The notes under the pieces were generated by a model. It worked only from the letters and a program-made list of their open reading frames with translations. It searched no databases and had not been told where the DNA came from. Shown in pieces: positions 6,660 through 15,969 of a DNA stretch of 61,809 bases (positions within the stretch are counted from its first letter, which is position 1; each line of letters starts with the position of its first letter). Origin of the DNA: RGIG4097 sp045613765 (lineage in GTDB: Bacteria > Bacillota > Clostridia > Christensenellales > CAG-917); contig JAZLBO010000017.1 of assembly GCA_045613765.1 (NCBI GenBank), forward strand, positions 1 to 61,809. Reading direction: 5' to 3'. Made by a program: the position numbers and the translations under genes.

Positions 6660-9056
6660 ATGTATCTCAACATTCTCAAAAAAGATTTGAAAAATAAAAA
6701 GGTGATGAACATCATTTTGCTGGTGTTTATCATCCTTGCAACAATGTTTGTGGCATCAAGTGTCAACAATATCGTGATGGTTACATCAGCCCTTGACAAT
6801 TTTATGGAAATGGCAAATGTGCCCGACGTGTTAATTGGGGCTTATGGTAAATCAGACTACCAACTTTTTGATGAAGTTCTGTCTTCAGCCACTACCGTCA
6901 AAAGTTATAGTGTTGAAGATTTCGTTCTATTTATGGATGATGAGGTTGACTTCAGCTGTACTGAAGATGCCCCCTTTGGAACGTTCATTGCACAAAGTGA
7001 CAAAAACATGTATATGAACTTTTTCCTTGAGGACGGAAGTATTCTTGAAGACGTAAAGCAAGGGGAGTTTTATATTAACACAAGTTGCGTCAAAGAATTG
7101 GGCATAAAAAAGGGAGACACCCTCACCCTCGAGAAGGCAGGCATGTCATACGAGTTTGTCTGTGCAGGCATCGTCAAAGATGCAATGTTCGGTTCTAATG
7201 GATCAGGCGCACTTAGATGCTTGCTGGATGATGAGGCCTTTCAAAAATTTGCTCAAAATGAGTTTGTGAAGCTTACAACCGCTGGCAAGATGTACAACAT
7301 TGAGACAGATGATTATCAAGAGTTTGTAGATGAAAATTTTACTAAATTTGGCAAAGATGTAGGATTAACGGTTGTGCAAGAGAGTATAAAGGGAACTTAT
7401 ATCTTTGACATGATTGTCACGGGCATCATACTTGTGGTCAGCGTTGTACTCATTGCTGTAGCATTTATGGTTTTGAGATTCTCAATAACCTACACATTGA
7501 CAGAAGAATATCGTGAGATTGGCATCATGAAGGCTATTGGTGTGTCAAACAACAGAATCCGTGGGTTATACATTGTCAAATATGTTGCTATGGCAATTGT
7601 AGGAGCACTTGTTGGCTTTGGACTCAGTTTCCCCTTTAGCGATATGCTTGCAACCATGGCATCTCAATCAATTGTTCTTGGTGGCACAAATCCTGTGTAT
7701 ATCAACGGAGTGTGTGCGCTTTTTGTGGTAGGGATTATAGTGTTGTTCTGCTATCTCTGCACCAACAAAGTCCGCAAACTCTCTCCTATTGATGCAATCC
7801 GCAATGGACAAACAGGTGAAAGATTTAGAAAGAAGAGTGTGATGAGTCTTGCAAAAACCAAATTGAACTCGACGGCATTCCTTGCCATCAATGACGTTGT
7901 CAGCAGTCCAAAGCGATATGTGACCATAACAATAACATTCTTCCTTTGTGCCTTGCTTGCCATGATGATGTCAACGGTTGTCAACACAATGAAAGACGGC
8001 AGTTTGGTTACTTGCTTTGGCTTGCCAGATATAGACGCATCCTTGGATATGGATTATGGCTCAAAATATGCGCAGACCGGCGGTAGGGAAATTCTCGAAG
8101 CGGACCTTAAAGAATTAGAGATGATTCTTGCAGAAAACGGAATGCCAGCAAAATGCTCCTATGAATTGTCTGTATCATACCCCCTTGTTTTTGGAGAAGG
8201 CGAGACGCAGGGCATAACATACGGTTTTTCGATGCAACAAGGTACAGGCACAACCACAGATGAGTACGAATACATCAGAGGAGAGGCACCTAAAAATATC
8301 AACGAAGTGGCAATCACCATGAATGCCGCAAAAGAAAGGAATTTGGACATTGGGGATACCATCACAATTCAAATGCCTGACGGGGATAGGAAATACATCA
8401 TCACTGCACTTATGCAAGTTATGGATGGTGGTGGTGGAGCTTATATTCGTGTCCACCAAGATGAGGTTTTGGACTATAGTGATGTAAACTCTTGGTATAA
8501 TTGTATATTTGTCAAGTTTACTGACAACCCAAGCAAGAGCGAGATTGCAGACCGCATTGAGAAGATTAAGGCATTGAATCTTAATATAGAAGGGGTAGAA
8601 TCTGCTGCAGAATTTGCTGAGGATAACATAGGTGTTGTCGACACTCTTGAATATGTGCAAATGTTCATCACCATACTTACGGTTGTGTTGGTTGTTATGC
8701 TCACAGTTCTTTTGGAAATGTCATTCATCACCAAAGAAAAAAGTGAGATTGCACTTATGAAGGCAACTGGTATGAAGAACGGAACAATCATTGGTCAACA
8801 AGTGATGAGATTTGTCTTTGTGACAGTAGTTGCAGTATTGGTTGCTTGGATATTGGCGTTGCCTATGACACATTTGTGCATTGACCCCATATTCAAAATG
8901 ATGGGTATGGAATTGGCAGTCAACTATCACATCAACCCATTGGAGATGTTCCTCATCTATCCTGCAATCGTTTTGGCAACAACAACCCTAAGTGCATTTT
9001 TGACATCACTTGTCACAAAAAATATCAAGTCCGCAGACACGGCAAACATTGAATAG
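6660..9056 (+). CDS. ABC transporter permease, FtsX/MacB-like, two FtsX domains
   Basis: A 798-residue membrane protein. Order: N-terminal membrane helix (about 17-37), large outer domain, three membrane helices around 250-370 with the FtsX-type stretch EEYREIGIMKAIGVS, a joining segment, a second outer domain (about 430-665), and a second FtsX block (about 670-790) with KSEIALMKATGMK. Such permeases use ATP to drive export or release of lipids, peptides or lipoproteins rather than import. AGGAG sits 6 bases before the ATG. The ATPase, response regulator and kinase follow with tight spacing. That set is known from cell-envelope-stress and peptide-resistance loci, but the permease is not the classic BceB layout, so the substrate is open. 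Confidence 0.88.
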   Translation: MYLNILKKDLKNKKVMNIILLVFIILATMFVASSVNNIVMVTSALDNFMEMANVPDVLIGAYGKSDYQLFDEVLSSATTVKSYSVEDFVLFMDDEVDFSCTEDAPFGTFIAQSDKNMYMNFFLEDGSILEDVKQGEFYINTSCVKELGIKKGDTLTLEKAGMSYEFVCAGIVKDAMFGSNGSGALRCLLDDEAFQKFAQNEFVKLTTAGKMYNIETDDYQEFVDENFTKFGKDVGLTVVQESIKGTYIFDMIVTGIILVVSVVLIAVAFMVLRFSITYTLTEEYREIGIMKAIGVSNNRIRGLYIVKYVAMAIVGALVGFGLSFPFSDMLATMASQSIVLGGTNPVYINGVCALFVVGIIVLFCYLCTNKVRKLSPIDAIRNGQTGERFRKKSVMSLAKTKLNSTAFLAINDVVSSPKRYVTITITFFLCALLAMMMSTVVNTMKDGSLVTCFGLPDIDASLDMDYGSKYAQTGGREILEADLKELEMILAENGMPAKCSYELSVSYPLVFGEGETQGITYGFSMQQGTGTTTDEYEYIRGEAPKNINEVAITMNAAKERNLDIGDTITIQMPDGDRKYIITALMQVMDGGGGAYIRVHQDEVLDYSDVNSWYNCIFVKFTDNPSKSEIADRIEKIKALNLNIEGVESAAEFAEDNIGVVDTLEYVQMFITILTVVLVVMLTVLLEMSFITKEKSEIALMKATGMKNGTIIGQQVMRFVFVTVVAVLVAWILALPMTHLCIDPIFKMMGMELAVNYHINPLEMFLIYPAIVLATTTLSAFLTSLVTKNIKSADTANIE

Positions 9057-9072
9057 AAAAGGAGAATAGACT

Positions 9073-9837
9073 ATGAAAATACTTGAAGTCAAAGATCTCA
9101 GCAAATCATATATCGTCAACAAAAGGCAAAACAACGTGCTCAAAAACGTCAACTTTTCAGTGGAAGAAGGTGAAATGATTGCCGTTATGGGTCCTTCCGG
9201 ATCGGGCAAATCTACACTGCTTTACACCGTGTCAGGCATGGACAAAATGACGGCAGGTGAAGTGCTGTTTTGTGGCAAGGAATTGTCCAAAATGAGCGAT
9301 AACGAGCTTTCAGACATACGACTTAATGAAATGGGTTTTGTGTTCCAACAAATGTATATGCTCAAAAATCTTACAGTCCTTGACAACATTATTCTCCCTG
9401 CAATGCAAGCAAAGAGCAAGGAAACAAAGCGCAAAGAAATTGTAGAACGTGGCCACGAAATTATGCGCAAGCTTGGCATTATAGACGTTGCAGACAACGA
9501 CATAAACGAGGTGTCAGGCGGTCAACTTCAAAGGGCGTGTATTTGTCGTAGCTTGATCAACAATCCTAAGATGATTTTTGCTGATGAGCCTACCGGTGCA
9601 CTCAACAAGCAGTCTGCAGAGGAGGTTATGGATGAACTTGTGAAACTTAACAATGCAGGCGCAACCATTATGCTTGTATCTCACGATATAAAAGTGGCAT
9701 CAAAATGCACAAGAGTTATGTATATTGTTGACGGAAACATAAAAGGGGAATACAATTTAGGTAAGTGTGAAAGCAACTCACAAATGCGCGAGCGTGAAAG
9801 AGCATTGAATTCTTGGTTGCTTGAAATGGGTTGGTAA
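9073..9837 (+). CDS. ABC transporter ATP-binding protein, MacB/LolD type
   Basis: A 254-residue ATPase that pairs with the FtsX permease 16 bases upstream. Walker A is GPSGSGKST (residues 40-48), the signature SGGQLQRACICRSL follows, and Walker B reads IFADEPTGAL. The H-loop His is in LVSHD. The DEPTGALN form is typical of exporters coupled to FtsX permeases. AGGAG precedes the ATG. The stop codon overlaps the next start (TAATG), so translation of ATPase and regulator is coupled. Confidence 0.92.
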   Translation: MKILEVKDLSKSYIVNKRQNNVLKNVNFSVEEGEMIAVMGPSGSGKSTLLYTVSGMDKMTAGEVLFCGKELSKMSDNELSDIRLNEMGFVFQQMYMLKNLTVLDNIILPAMQAKSKETKRKEIVERGHEIMRKLGIIDVADNDINEVSGGQLQRACICRSLINNPKMIFADEPTGALNKQSAEEVMDELVKLNNAGATIMLVSHDIKVASKCTRVMYIVDGNIKGEYNLGKCESNSQMRERERALNSWLLEMGW

Positions 9838-10505
9838 TGAAAGATATTCTTATTGTTGAGGATAACATAGCTCTTTCAGGATTGTTGAAAGACTTTCTTG
9901 AAAATGAGAATTATACCGTAGATGTAGCTTCCTCTGGCGAGGAGGCTTTGTCGCTTTTTGCCATTCATGGAGCAAGGCTGGTTGTACTTGACATTATGCT
10001 CCCCGGCATTGACGGATTTGCAGTGTGCAGAAAACTCCGTGAAAAAACCGACGTGCCAATTTTGGTTGTCAGTGCAAGAGTGGGCAAGGAAGACAAGCTG
10101 AAAGGACTCAATCTTGGTGCAGACGACTATATAGAAAAGCCATATGATATTGACATTATGCTTGCCAAAATTCAAGGCATATTCAAGAGGAAATATTCTC
10201 GAGATGAGATATCTCTTGGAGATATCACAATTAACAAGGCAAGCAGGACAGTATGCAAAAATGGTGTTCCCATTGAAATTACGTCAAAGGAACTTGAGCT
10301 TTTGACACTATTCCTTGAAAATCCCGGCAAAACCTTGACTAAGGAATATTTATTTAGTGAGATTTGGGGTGGATATAGTGAATCTGAACAACAAACACTC
10401 ACGGTACATATAAGATGGCTCCGTCAAAAGATAGAGGACGATCCAACAAAGCCGAAGAGGATTCTCACAGTATGGGGAGTAGGATATAAGTATGAAGGCA
10501 TTTAA
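9837..10505 (+). CDS. Response regulator, OmpR/PhoB family
   Basis: A 222-residue regulator: receiver domain (about 1-115) with the acidic pocket (Glu8, Asp9) and phosphoacceptor Asp52 in VLDIMLPG, then a winged-helix DNA-binding domain ending in LTVWGVGYKYEG. I chose ATG 9837, which overlaps the ATPase stop by one base; an in-frame TTG two codons earlier is less likely. It overlaps the kinase gene by 14 bases. It probably controls its own transporter operon, as in related loci. Confidence 0.92.
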   Translation: MKDILIVEDNIALSGLLKDFLENENYTVDVASSGEEALSLFAIHGARLVVLDIMLPGIDGFAVCRKLREKTDVPILVVSARVGKEDKLKGLNLGADDYIEKPYDIDIMLAKIQGIFKRKYSRDEISLGDITINKASRTVCKNGVPIEITSKELELLTLFLENPGKTLTKEYLFSEIWGGYSESEQQTLTVHIRWLRQKIEDDPTKPKRILTVWGVGYKYEGI

Positions 10506-11769
10506 TAGAATTTTTATCATCTCTATTTTGCTTATAGTTGCCATTTTTGCCGTGGCAAACACTGTGCTTATTGTTGATGGCGAGGATGGTGGCAGACCAT
10601 ATCTTGTTGAGGTGTCTCGCATTTGTATGGACATTGAAAATGGCACCTTTGACAAGACAAAATTGGATGACTATAACTATGTCACCAATGTTGTCAAAAT
10701 GGGTGATGCATATTACGACAGAATTGCACAAAAAGAAGAGATCATTGACGAAGAAAAATTTTATAATGCAACAAGCGATTATGCAGTGCGCGAAATAAAC
10801 GGAGAGCTGTATAGGTTTGATTATTCTGTAGAGGCAAATGGCATAGACGTAAAGGCTATTGCCATAGTCAACACTGTGTTTGTTTTGGTGCTGATTTTGG
10901 TGGTGATTGGACTGGTCTATGTAAGGCGAAAAATATTGTCACCATTTGATCGGTTGAAGGACGTGCCATATGAACTTTCAAAGGGCAATCTTGTCACTCC
11001 TATCAAAGAAACAAAGAGCAAATATTTTGGCAAATTTGTTTGGGGAGTTGATATGCTCAGGGAAAATATGGAGCAACAAAAAGAGCGTGAATTAAATTTG
11101 CAAAAAGATCGCAAAACGCTGTTGCTTGCACTATCTCACGACCTTAAAACCCCTCTTTCAGAAATTAAGTTGTATTCACAAGCACTTTCAAAGGAACTTT
11201 ATCCTGATAAAAACAAGCAGATTGAAATTGCCAATCGCATAGGCGAAAAAACGGATGAAATTGAGGGATATGTATCCCAAATCATCACAGCATCAAGAGA
11301 GGATTTTCTCAATTTTGATGTGAAGGTTGGAGAGTTTTATCTCGCTCAACTTGCAGAAAAAATCACTGCACAATATGGCGAAAAACTTGCTCTTGCCAAG
11401 ATTGATTTCTCATTGGGCACATATAGTAATTGCCTTTTGAAAGGGGATTTTGACAGAAGCGTTGAGGTGATTCAGAATCTCTTTGAAAATGCCATCAAAT
11501 ATGGTGATGGGAAACAGATCTCACTTGATTTTTCCTCAGAGGAAGATTGTATGCTTTTGAGCGTGAGCAATGGTGGATGCACCCTCTCGGACAATGAGCT
11601 TGAACATATATTTGAAAGTTTTTTCAGAGGCTCAAACGTTGCAGGACAAAAGGGTAGCGGGCTCGGGCTCTATATTGCAAGACAGCTTATGCTCAAAATG
11701 GATGGCGAGATTTTTGCAACGATTGATGCTGACAAGATTACAGTCACGGCTGTTTTCAGAAAGGCATAA
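10492..11769 (+). CDS. Sensor histidine kinase
   Basis: A 425-residue kinase. One membrane helix at about 5-28, an outer sensor of roughly 90 residues, a second helix at about 122-144, a linker resembling HAMP, then the dimer helix with His216 in LSHDLKTPLSEI, N box FENAIKYG and G box GSGLGLYIARQL. The outer domain sets it apart from BceS-type kinases, which lack one and sense through their transporter. AGGA lies before the ATG, which overlaps the regulator gene. It is the last gene before the terminator at 11790. Confidence 0.92.
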   Translation: MKAFNRIFIISILLIVAIFAVANTVLIVDGEDGGRPYLVEVSRICMDIENGTFDKTKLDDYNYVTNVVKMGDAYYDRIAQKEEIIDEEKFYNATSDYAVREINGELYRFDYSVEANGIDVKAIAIVNTVFVLVLILVVIGLVYVRRKILSPFDRLKDVPYELSKGNLVTPIKETKSKYFGKFVWGVDMLRENMEQQKERELNLQKDRKTLLLALSHDLKTPLSEIKLYSQALSKELYPDKNKQIEIANRIGEKTDEIEGYVSQIITASREDFLNFDVKVGEFYLAQLAEKITAQYGEKLALAKIDFSLGTYSNCLLKGDFDRSVEVIQNLFENAIKYGDGKQISLDFSSEEDCMLLSVSNGGCTLSDNELEHIFESFFRGSNVAGQKGSGLGLYIARQLMLKMDGEIFATIDADKITVTAVFRKA

Positions 11770-11789
11770 AGGCGATAAGGATAAAATAA

Positions 11790-11819
11790 AACGGATTGCA
11801 GATGCAGTCCGTTTTTTTA
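11790..11819 (+). terminator. Terminator of the ABC-exporter operon
   Basis: Stem ACGGATTGC / GCAGTCCGT with one G-T pair, loop AGAT, seven Ts. Confidence 0.9.
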
Positions 11820-11939
11820 TTGAGGTTTTTGTAATGTTTTTTTGAAGGGGCAGATTGAAAAGAGTTGGTTAGAATATCGGTTTTGATAATTTGGGTTTTT
11901 GGGGTAGGGAGGGGAGAAAATTGTGGAAAAAATTGTGTA

Positions 11940-11968
11940 TTGACAAGGGGGAAGTGTTGTTGTAAAAT
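11940..11968 (+). promoter_or_regulatory. Main promoter of the GH30/ABC sugar locus
   Basis: TTGACA (11940-11945), 17-base spacer, TAAAAT (11963-11968). The leader to the first start codon is about 115 bases and contains the LacI-type palindrome and a direct repeat of GCGTTTGA. Confidence 0.85.
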
Positions 11969-11995
11969 ATAGTTAAGTATTTTACGTGCGCAATG

Positions 11996-12011
11996 ATGTT
12001 AGCGCTAACAT
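11996..12011 (+). promoter_or_regulatory. Perfect 16-bp LacI-family operator
   Basis: ATGTTAGCGCTAACAT is a perfect palindrome with the central CG typical of LacI/GalR family sites. It lies about 20 bases downstream of the expected transcription start, a road-block position. The LacI-type regulator encoded at 15970 in the same locus is the likely ligand-controlled binder. A global CcpA-type regulator is the alternative. Confidence 0.8.
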
Positions 12012-12090
12012 TTTCAACGACAATTAGACGGCGTTTGAGATGAGCGTTTGACGGTAAAATGGCGCATTGAACACAAACAGGGGGACAATT

Positions 12091-13962
12091 ATGGCAGGAC
12101 TGAAATTAAGTCATATCTACAAGGTTTATCCAAACGGCGTGAAGGCAGTCAATGATTTTTCAATGGAAATCGAGGACAAAGAGTTTATCGTTTTTGTTGG
12201 GCCGTCTGGCTGTGGCAAATCAACGACACTCCGTATGATCGCAGGCCTTGAAGAAATATCTGCAGGCGAACTTCGTATTGATGGCGAAGTGGTCAATGAT
12301 GCAGAGCCTAAAGAAAGAGATATCGCAATGGTTTTCCAAAACTATGCGCTTTATCCCAACATGTCAGTATATGGCAATATGGCGTTTGGATTGAAACTTC
12401 GCAAGATGAAAAAACCCGAAATTGCCGAAAAAGTGAAAGAAGCAGCCGAAATTCTTGGCATAACACAATATCTTGAAAGAAAGCCCAAGGCACTTTCCGG
12501 TGGTCAAAGACAAAGAGTTGCTCTCGGCAGAGCAATCGTTAGAGAACCCAAAGTGTTCCTTTTTGATGAACCCCTTTCCAACCTTGATGCAAAACTTCGT
12601 GGCGAAATGCGTGCAGAAATTTTGAAACTGCACAAGAAGTTGGGCACAACATTTATTTACGTCACCCACGACCAAATTGAAGCAATGACTATGGGCACTC
12701 GCATTGTTGTCATGAGAGGTGGCAGAATTCAACAAATCGACACTCCCAGAAATCTTTATCGCTATCCCTACAACAAGTTTGTTGCAGGATTTATTGGCAC
12801 ACCCCAAATGAACTTCTTTGATTGCACGCTTTTGAGAAACGGCGACACAGTTGAACTCCGTTTTTCAGGTGTTGACAAAACCATGACTTTGCCATATTCA
12901 ATGTTTGCAAAGTGCGATTTCACATACCTTAATGGCGAAAAACCTGTGGTATTGGGTGTCCGTGGCGAGCATATTTCATTTGACGAAAACAAATATTCAA
13001 ATAAACTCACTTGCAGATTGTACGGCAAGGAAAACCTTGGCACAGACTATCAAGTCATTGCTGACCTTGACACCGAAAGAGAAGAAACTATGGAACAAAG
13101 CCCTACAGGCTTGACCATCTGCACGTCACTCCCCGAAATTAAAACGGGCAGAGTGTGCACTGTGTCATTTGACAGCACAAAATTCCATTTCTTTGACAAG
13201 GAAACAGAAGTGAACATCTGCTTGAGAATACCCGAAGAATCAGTTTTGCCTTGCGAAGTCCAAGACGGCAACATTATTTTGGCAAAACAAAAGATCCAAC
13301 TTCCCCCTGCAATGATGGTTGCAGACGGCGAGTATATCATGAGAGTCCCCGTTGGAGCAGTTAGTGTTGGCGACGGCATCAAAGTCAAGTTTGAAAAGGA
13401 AGAAGACATTGAAGGAAAATCTCTTTCAACCTTTGCAATCGGCGACAATAAGATCTTTGCTTTGAACGCAGAAAATCCTGACGATTGCAAGCAAATCGCA
13501 ATTGATCTCAAGCAAATTAAACTTGAAGGCGTTGAAGAAAAGTTGCCTCTCAACACAAAGAATACACTTGCAGTGCAGTTGTCAGTGGTAAAGGAAAAAT
13601 GCGTTGACGAAAACGGCAAAAAACAAACAATAACAAGACGCTTTGCCACAATCGGCACACAAAAGCAAGAAATTGGCGAAGACTTTGCCAAGAGATTGCA
13701 AGACTGCACCGAAGACAACATTTTCAAGAAGACGTACAACTTTGAATTCTCTGCTTGCACAGAACTCAAGGAAGACGGATTTGTGTGTCAAGTGGAAGAA
13801 ATCCTTGACTACGGCACAGAAAAGTATGCAAGATGCACATTTGAAGGCGAAGAAATTTTACTTGCAGTGCCTGTAGATTTTGAAGGGGAAAAACTCGGCT
13901 TTGCACTCAACATGGATGAAGTTGTTGTGTATGACAGCAAGACCGACGTGAGAATACTCTAA
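12091..13962 (+). CDS. Sugar ABC transporter ATPase, MsmK/UgpC-like, with long C-terminal extension
   Basis: A 623-residue protein. The ATPase domain (about 1-240) has Walker A GPSGCGKSTT (from 37), signature LSGGQRQRVALGRA and Walker B FLFDEPLSNLDAK, the exact wording of carbohydrate-importer ATPases. A TOBE-type regulatory region follows. Usual members end near 370 residues; this one runs about 250 further through beta-rich segments that seem to hold extra TOBE-like copies. I chose ATG 12091 because AGGGGG lies 6 bases before it. It heads the locus, away from the permeases; a paralogue at 20141 sits next to them. Either both serve the same importer, or this one also serves transporters elsewhere. 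Confidence 0.9.
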   Translation: MAGLKLSHIYKVYPNGVKAVNDFSMEIEDKEFIVFVGPSGCGKSTTLRMIAGLEEISAGELRIDGEVVNDAEPKERDIAMVFQNYALYPNMSVYGNMAFGLKLRKMKKPEIAEKVKEAAEILGITQYLERKPKALSGGQRQRVALGRAIVREPKVFLFDEPLSNLDAKLRGEMRAEILKLHKKLGTTFIYVTHDQIEAMTMGTRIVVMRGGRIQQIDTPRNLYRYPYNKFVAGFIGTPQMNFFDCTLLRNGDTVELRFSGVDKTMTLPYSMFAKCDFTYLNGEKPVVLGVRGEHISFDENKYSNKLTCRLYGKENLGTDYQVIADLDTEREETMEQSPTGLTICTSLPEIKTGRVCTVSFDSTKFHFFDKETEVNICLRIPEESVLPCEVQDGNIILAKQKIQLPPAMMVADGEYIMRVPVGAVSVGDGIKVKFEKEEDIEGKSLSTFAIGDNKIFALNAENPDDCKQIAIDLKQIKLEGVEEKLPLNTKNTLAVQLSVVKEKCVDENGKKQTITRRFATIGTQKQEIGEDFAKRLQDCTEDNIFKKTYNFEFSACTELKEDGFVCQVEEILDYGTEKYARCTFEGEEILLAVPVDFEGEKLGFALNMDEVVVYDSKTDVRIL

Positions 13963-14043
13963 TCAATAGTGAGTGAAAGATAGTATATAAACAATATAAT
14001 ATCGCAAAGTCCATAGCCCCTATTGAACAGCAAATGAAAAAAC

Positions 14044-14056
14044 GTGCCTTTGGCAC
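14044..14056 (+). other. Small hairpin in the leader of the module lipoprotein gene
   Basis: GTGCC-TTT-GGCAC flanked by A runs on both sides. It has no T tail on the plus strand, so it is not a terminator for this operon; it may protect or mark a processed mRNA end. TATAAT at 13995-14000 has no good -35 partner. Confidence 0.35.
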
Positions 14057-14113
14057 AAAAAATAGTAAAAGCAAAACAAAAAAACACTTTGTAATATCAT
14101 TTGGAGGGAAATT

Positions 14114-15901
14114 ATGAAAATCACAAAATGTTTGCTTATTTTTCTTTTGGTAGTATGTGTTGCAATGGCAGCAGTTGCTTGCAACCCCACAGAACCCGAA
14201 AATCCTGAAGATCCTACAGGTCCCAGCACACCTGCAGACCCCAGTGATCCCAGTGATCCCGCAGACCCCAGTGATCCCAGCGACCCTGTCACACCAGTAA
14301 AATACACAGTGACATGGCAAAGTGGTTCAAGTTTCACATTCACAACCGAAACAGGCGAAGCACTCCCTGCAACTCAAGAAGTTGACAATGGTAGCAGCCT
14401 CAAGTTCAAGGTTGCAGTGAACGACAACACAATGGGCGTCACAAAAGTCGTGGCAGGAGATGACACACTCACAGCAGACGAAAACGGTGTTTACACAGTT
14501 GTTGTCAATGATGACATCACAGTTTCTGCACTTGTGCAAAAACTCACAGTCGTCAGCATTGAAGTGACAACAGCACCTACAAAGATGGAATACTTTGCAG
14601 GCGACACCCTTGACAAGACAGGCATGGTTGTCACAGCAACATACAACAATGGCGTAACCGGAGCAATCACTGACTATGAAGTGAGATATGCATACGGCAC
14701 AGCACTTTCAACAGGCGACACAGCAGTCACCATCGCAGTGGGCTCACTCACATGTGAATTGACAGGTTTGACAGTCCGTGACCACGTTCCTTTTACAAAC
14801 GTTGCAGTCACATTGACAACAGTTGAAGGCAAACCCGTCCTTACAGTCACAGGCACACTTGGTGATGCAACAATGGCATCACTCGCAATCAAGGGTTGTG
14901 GCAAGCACAATGCAACACTCAACGGCAAAGACTTCACAATCACAGTTGACCTTGCAACAGTAATCGCAGGCGCAAAGGGTGGCGATTGGCTTGACCTCCA
15001 ACTCTACCACAGTGCAAGTGATTACATTGATCTTACAGACAGCCAAGCAACAGATATGAGTGCAACAGTTATCTATGAAGGCAGAAAATATTTCTTTGCA
15101 AGTTATGAAAGCGCACTCAAGATTGTCTGGGAAGATGCAGAACCTTTCAAGGCACTCAGCACAACACTCGAAGTTGTCGGTGGCGTTCCTACACTTAAGG
15201 TCACAGGCACACTTGGCACAGCACCCAATGCAAAACTTGACATCAAGGGCTGTGGTCAATACGAAGCAACATACAGTGGCGAAGGCAACAAAGACTTTAC
15301 AATCTCAGTTAACCTTGCAACAGCACTTGCAAGCTCAAAAGCAGGCGATTGGCTTGACCTTAAGCTCTACTACGGCGAATCATATACCGACCTTTACAAA
15401 GAACAAGCAACCAATTATAATGCAAGCTTTATTCATGAAGGCAGAAAGTACTTCTTTGCAAGTTGGGGTCCCAGTGATGATGCACCTCAAGCACTCAAGA
15501 TAGTTTGGGCAGAAGTAGGTCTTTTCGAAACACTTACCGCAACCCTTGAAGAAGTTGACGGTATTCCTACTCTTGTCATTAGAGGCACATTGGGTACAGC
15601 AGCCGAAGCAAAGCTTGACATCAAGAATTGCGGACAATATACAGCAGAATACAGTGGCGAAGGCAATAGAGATTTTGTAATTTCAGTCAATCTTGTTACA
15701 GCACTCGCAAGTGCAGAGGCTGGCGATTGGCTTGACCTTAAGCTTTATTACAGCGGAGATGGCTACATTGACCTTGACAAGGTTGATGCAACCAACTATG
15801 ATGCAAGCCTTGTTTATGAAGGCAGAAGATACTTCTTTGCAAGCTGGGGTCCCAGTGAAGATGCACCTCAAGCACTTAAGATAGTTTGGGAAGCAGCATA
15901 A
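14114..15901 (+). CDS. Surface lipoprotein with Ig-like domain and three unassigned repeat modules
   Basis: A 595-residue protein with a lipoprotein signal (AVAC, Cys23), an Asp-Pro-Ser linker (about 26-62), a beta domain (about 66-144), a bacterial Ig-like domain resembling Big_3 (about 145-222, GDTLDKTGMVVTATYNNG), and three tandem modules of about 115-125 residues (about 226-341, 345-467, 470-595). Each module has the pattern LxVTGTLG, FxIxVxLAT, GDWLDLxLY, EGRxYFFAS and ALKIVW. Modules 2 and 3 are nearly the same at DNA level, so that duplication is recent. No catalytic domain is seen. A GH30 lipoprotein in the same locus carries related modules, so sugar binding at the cell surface is the best guess. 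GGAGG precedes the ATG. Confidence 0.8.
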   Translation: MKITKCLLIFLLVVCVAMAAVACNPTEPENPEDPTGPSTPADPSDPSDPADPSDPSDPVTPVKYTVTWQSGSSFTFTTETGEALPATQEVDNGSSLKFKVAVNDNTMGVTKVVAGDDTLTADENGVYTVVVNDDITVSALVQKLTVVSIEVTTAPTKMEYFAGDTLDKTGMVVTATYNNGVTGAITDYEVRYAYGTALSTGDTAVTIAVGSLTCELTGLTVRDHVPFTNVAVTLTTVEGKPVLTVTGTLGDATMASLAIKGCGKHNATLNGKDFTITVDLATVIAGAKGGDWLDLQLYHSASDYIDLTDSQATDMSATVIYEGRKYFFASYESALKIVWEDAEPFKALSTTLEVVGGVPTLKVTGTLGTAPNAKLDIKGCGQYEATYSGEGNKDFTISVNLATALASSKAGDWLDLKLYYGESYTDLYKEQATNYNASFIHEGRKYFFASWGPSDDAPQALKIVWAEVGLFETLTATLEEVDGIPTLVIRGTLGTAAEAKLDIKNCGQYTAEYSGEGNRDFVISVNLVTALASAEAGDWLDLKLYYSGDGYIDLDKVDATNYDASLVYEGRRYFFASWGPSEDAPQALKIVWEAA

Positions 15902-15928
15902 GTATTAACAACACAAATCAGCAAAATG

Positions 15929-15956
15929 TTGGGCAGTGTAAATTGCACTGCCCAAC
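15929..15956 (+). other. Strong hairpin without T tail between lipoprotein and LacI genes
   Basis: An 11-bp perfect stem GTTGGGCAGTG / CACTGCCCAAC with a 6-base loop, followed by an A-rich run and then the lacI-type ATG. Without a T tract it is more likely an mRNA-stability or processing element that lets the upstream lipoprotein be made in excess over the regulator. Confidence 0.5.
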
Positions 15957-15969
15957 ACAACGTATAAAA

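Noticed and set aside
9831..9839. TTG at 9831 as start of the response regulator
   Set aside because: The ATG at 9837 overlaps the ATPase stop in the usual TAATG manner and gives the expected N-terminus.
14044..14062. Hairpin GTGCC/GGCAC as an intrinsic terminator inside the sugar operon
   Set aside because: No T tract follows on the plus strand; A runs flank it on both sides.
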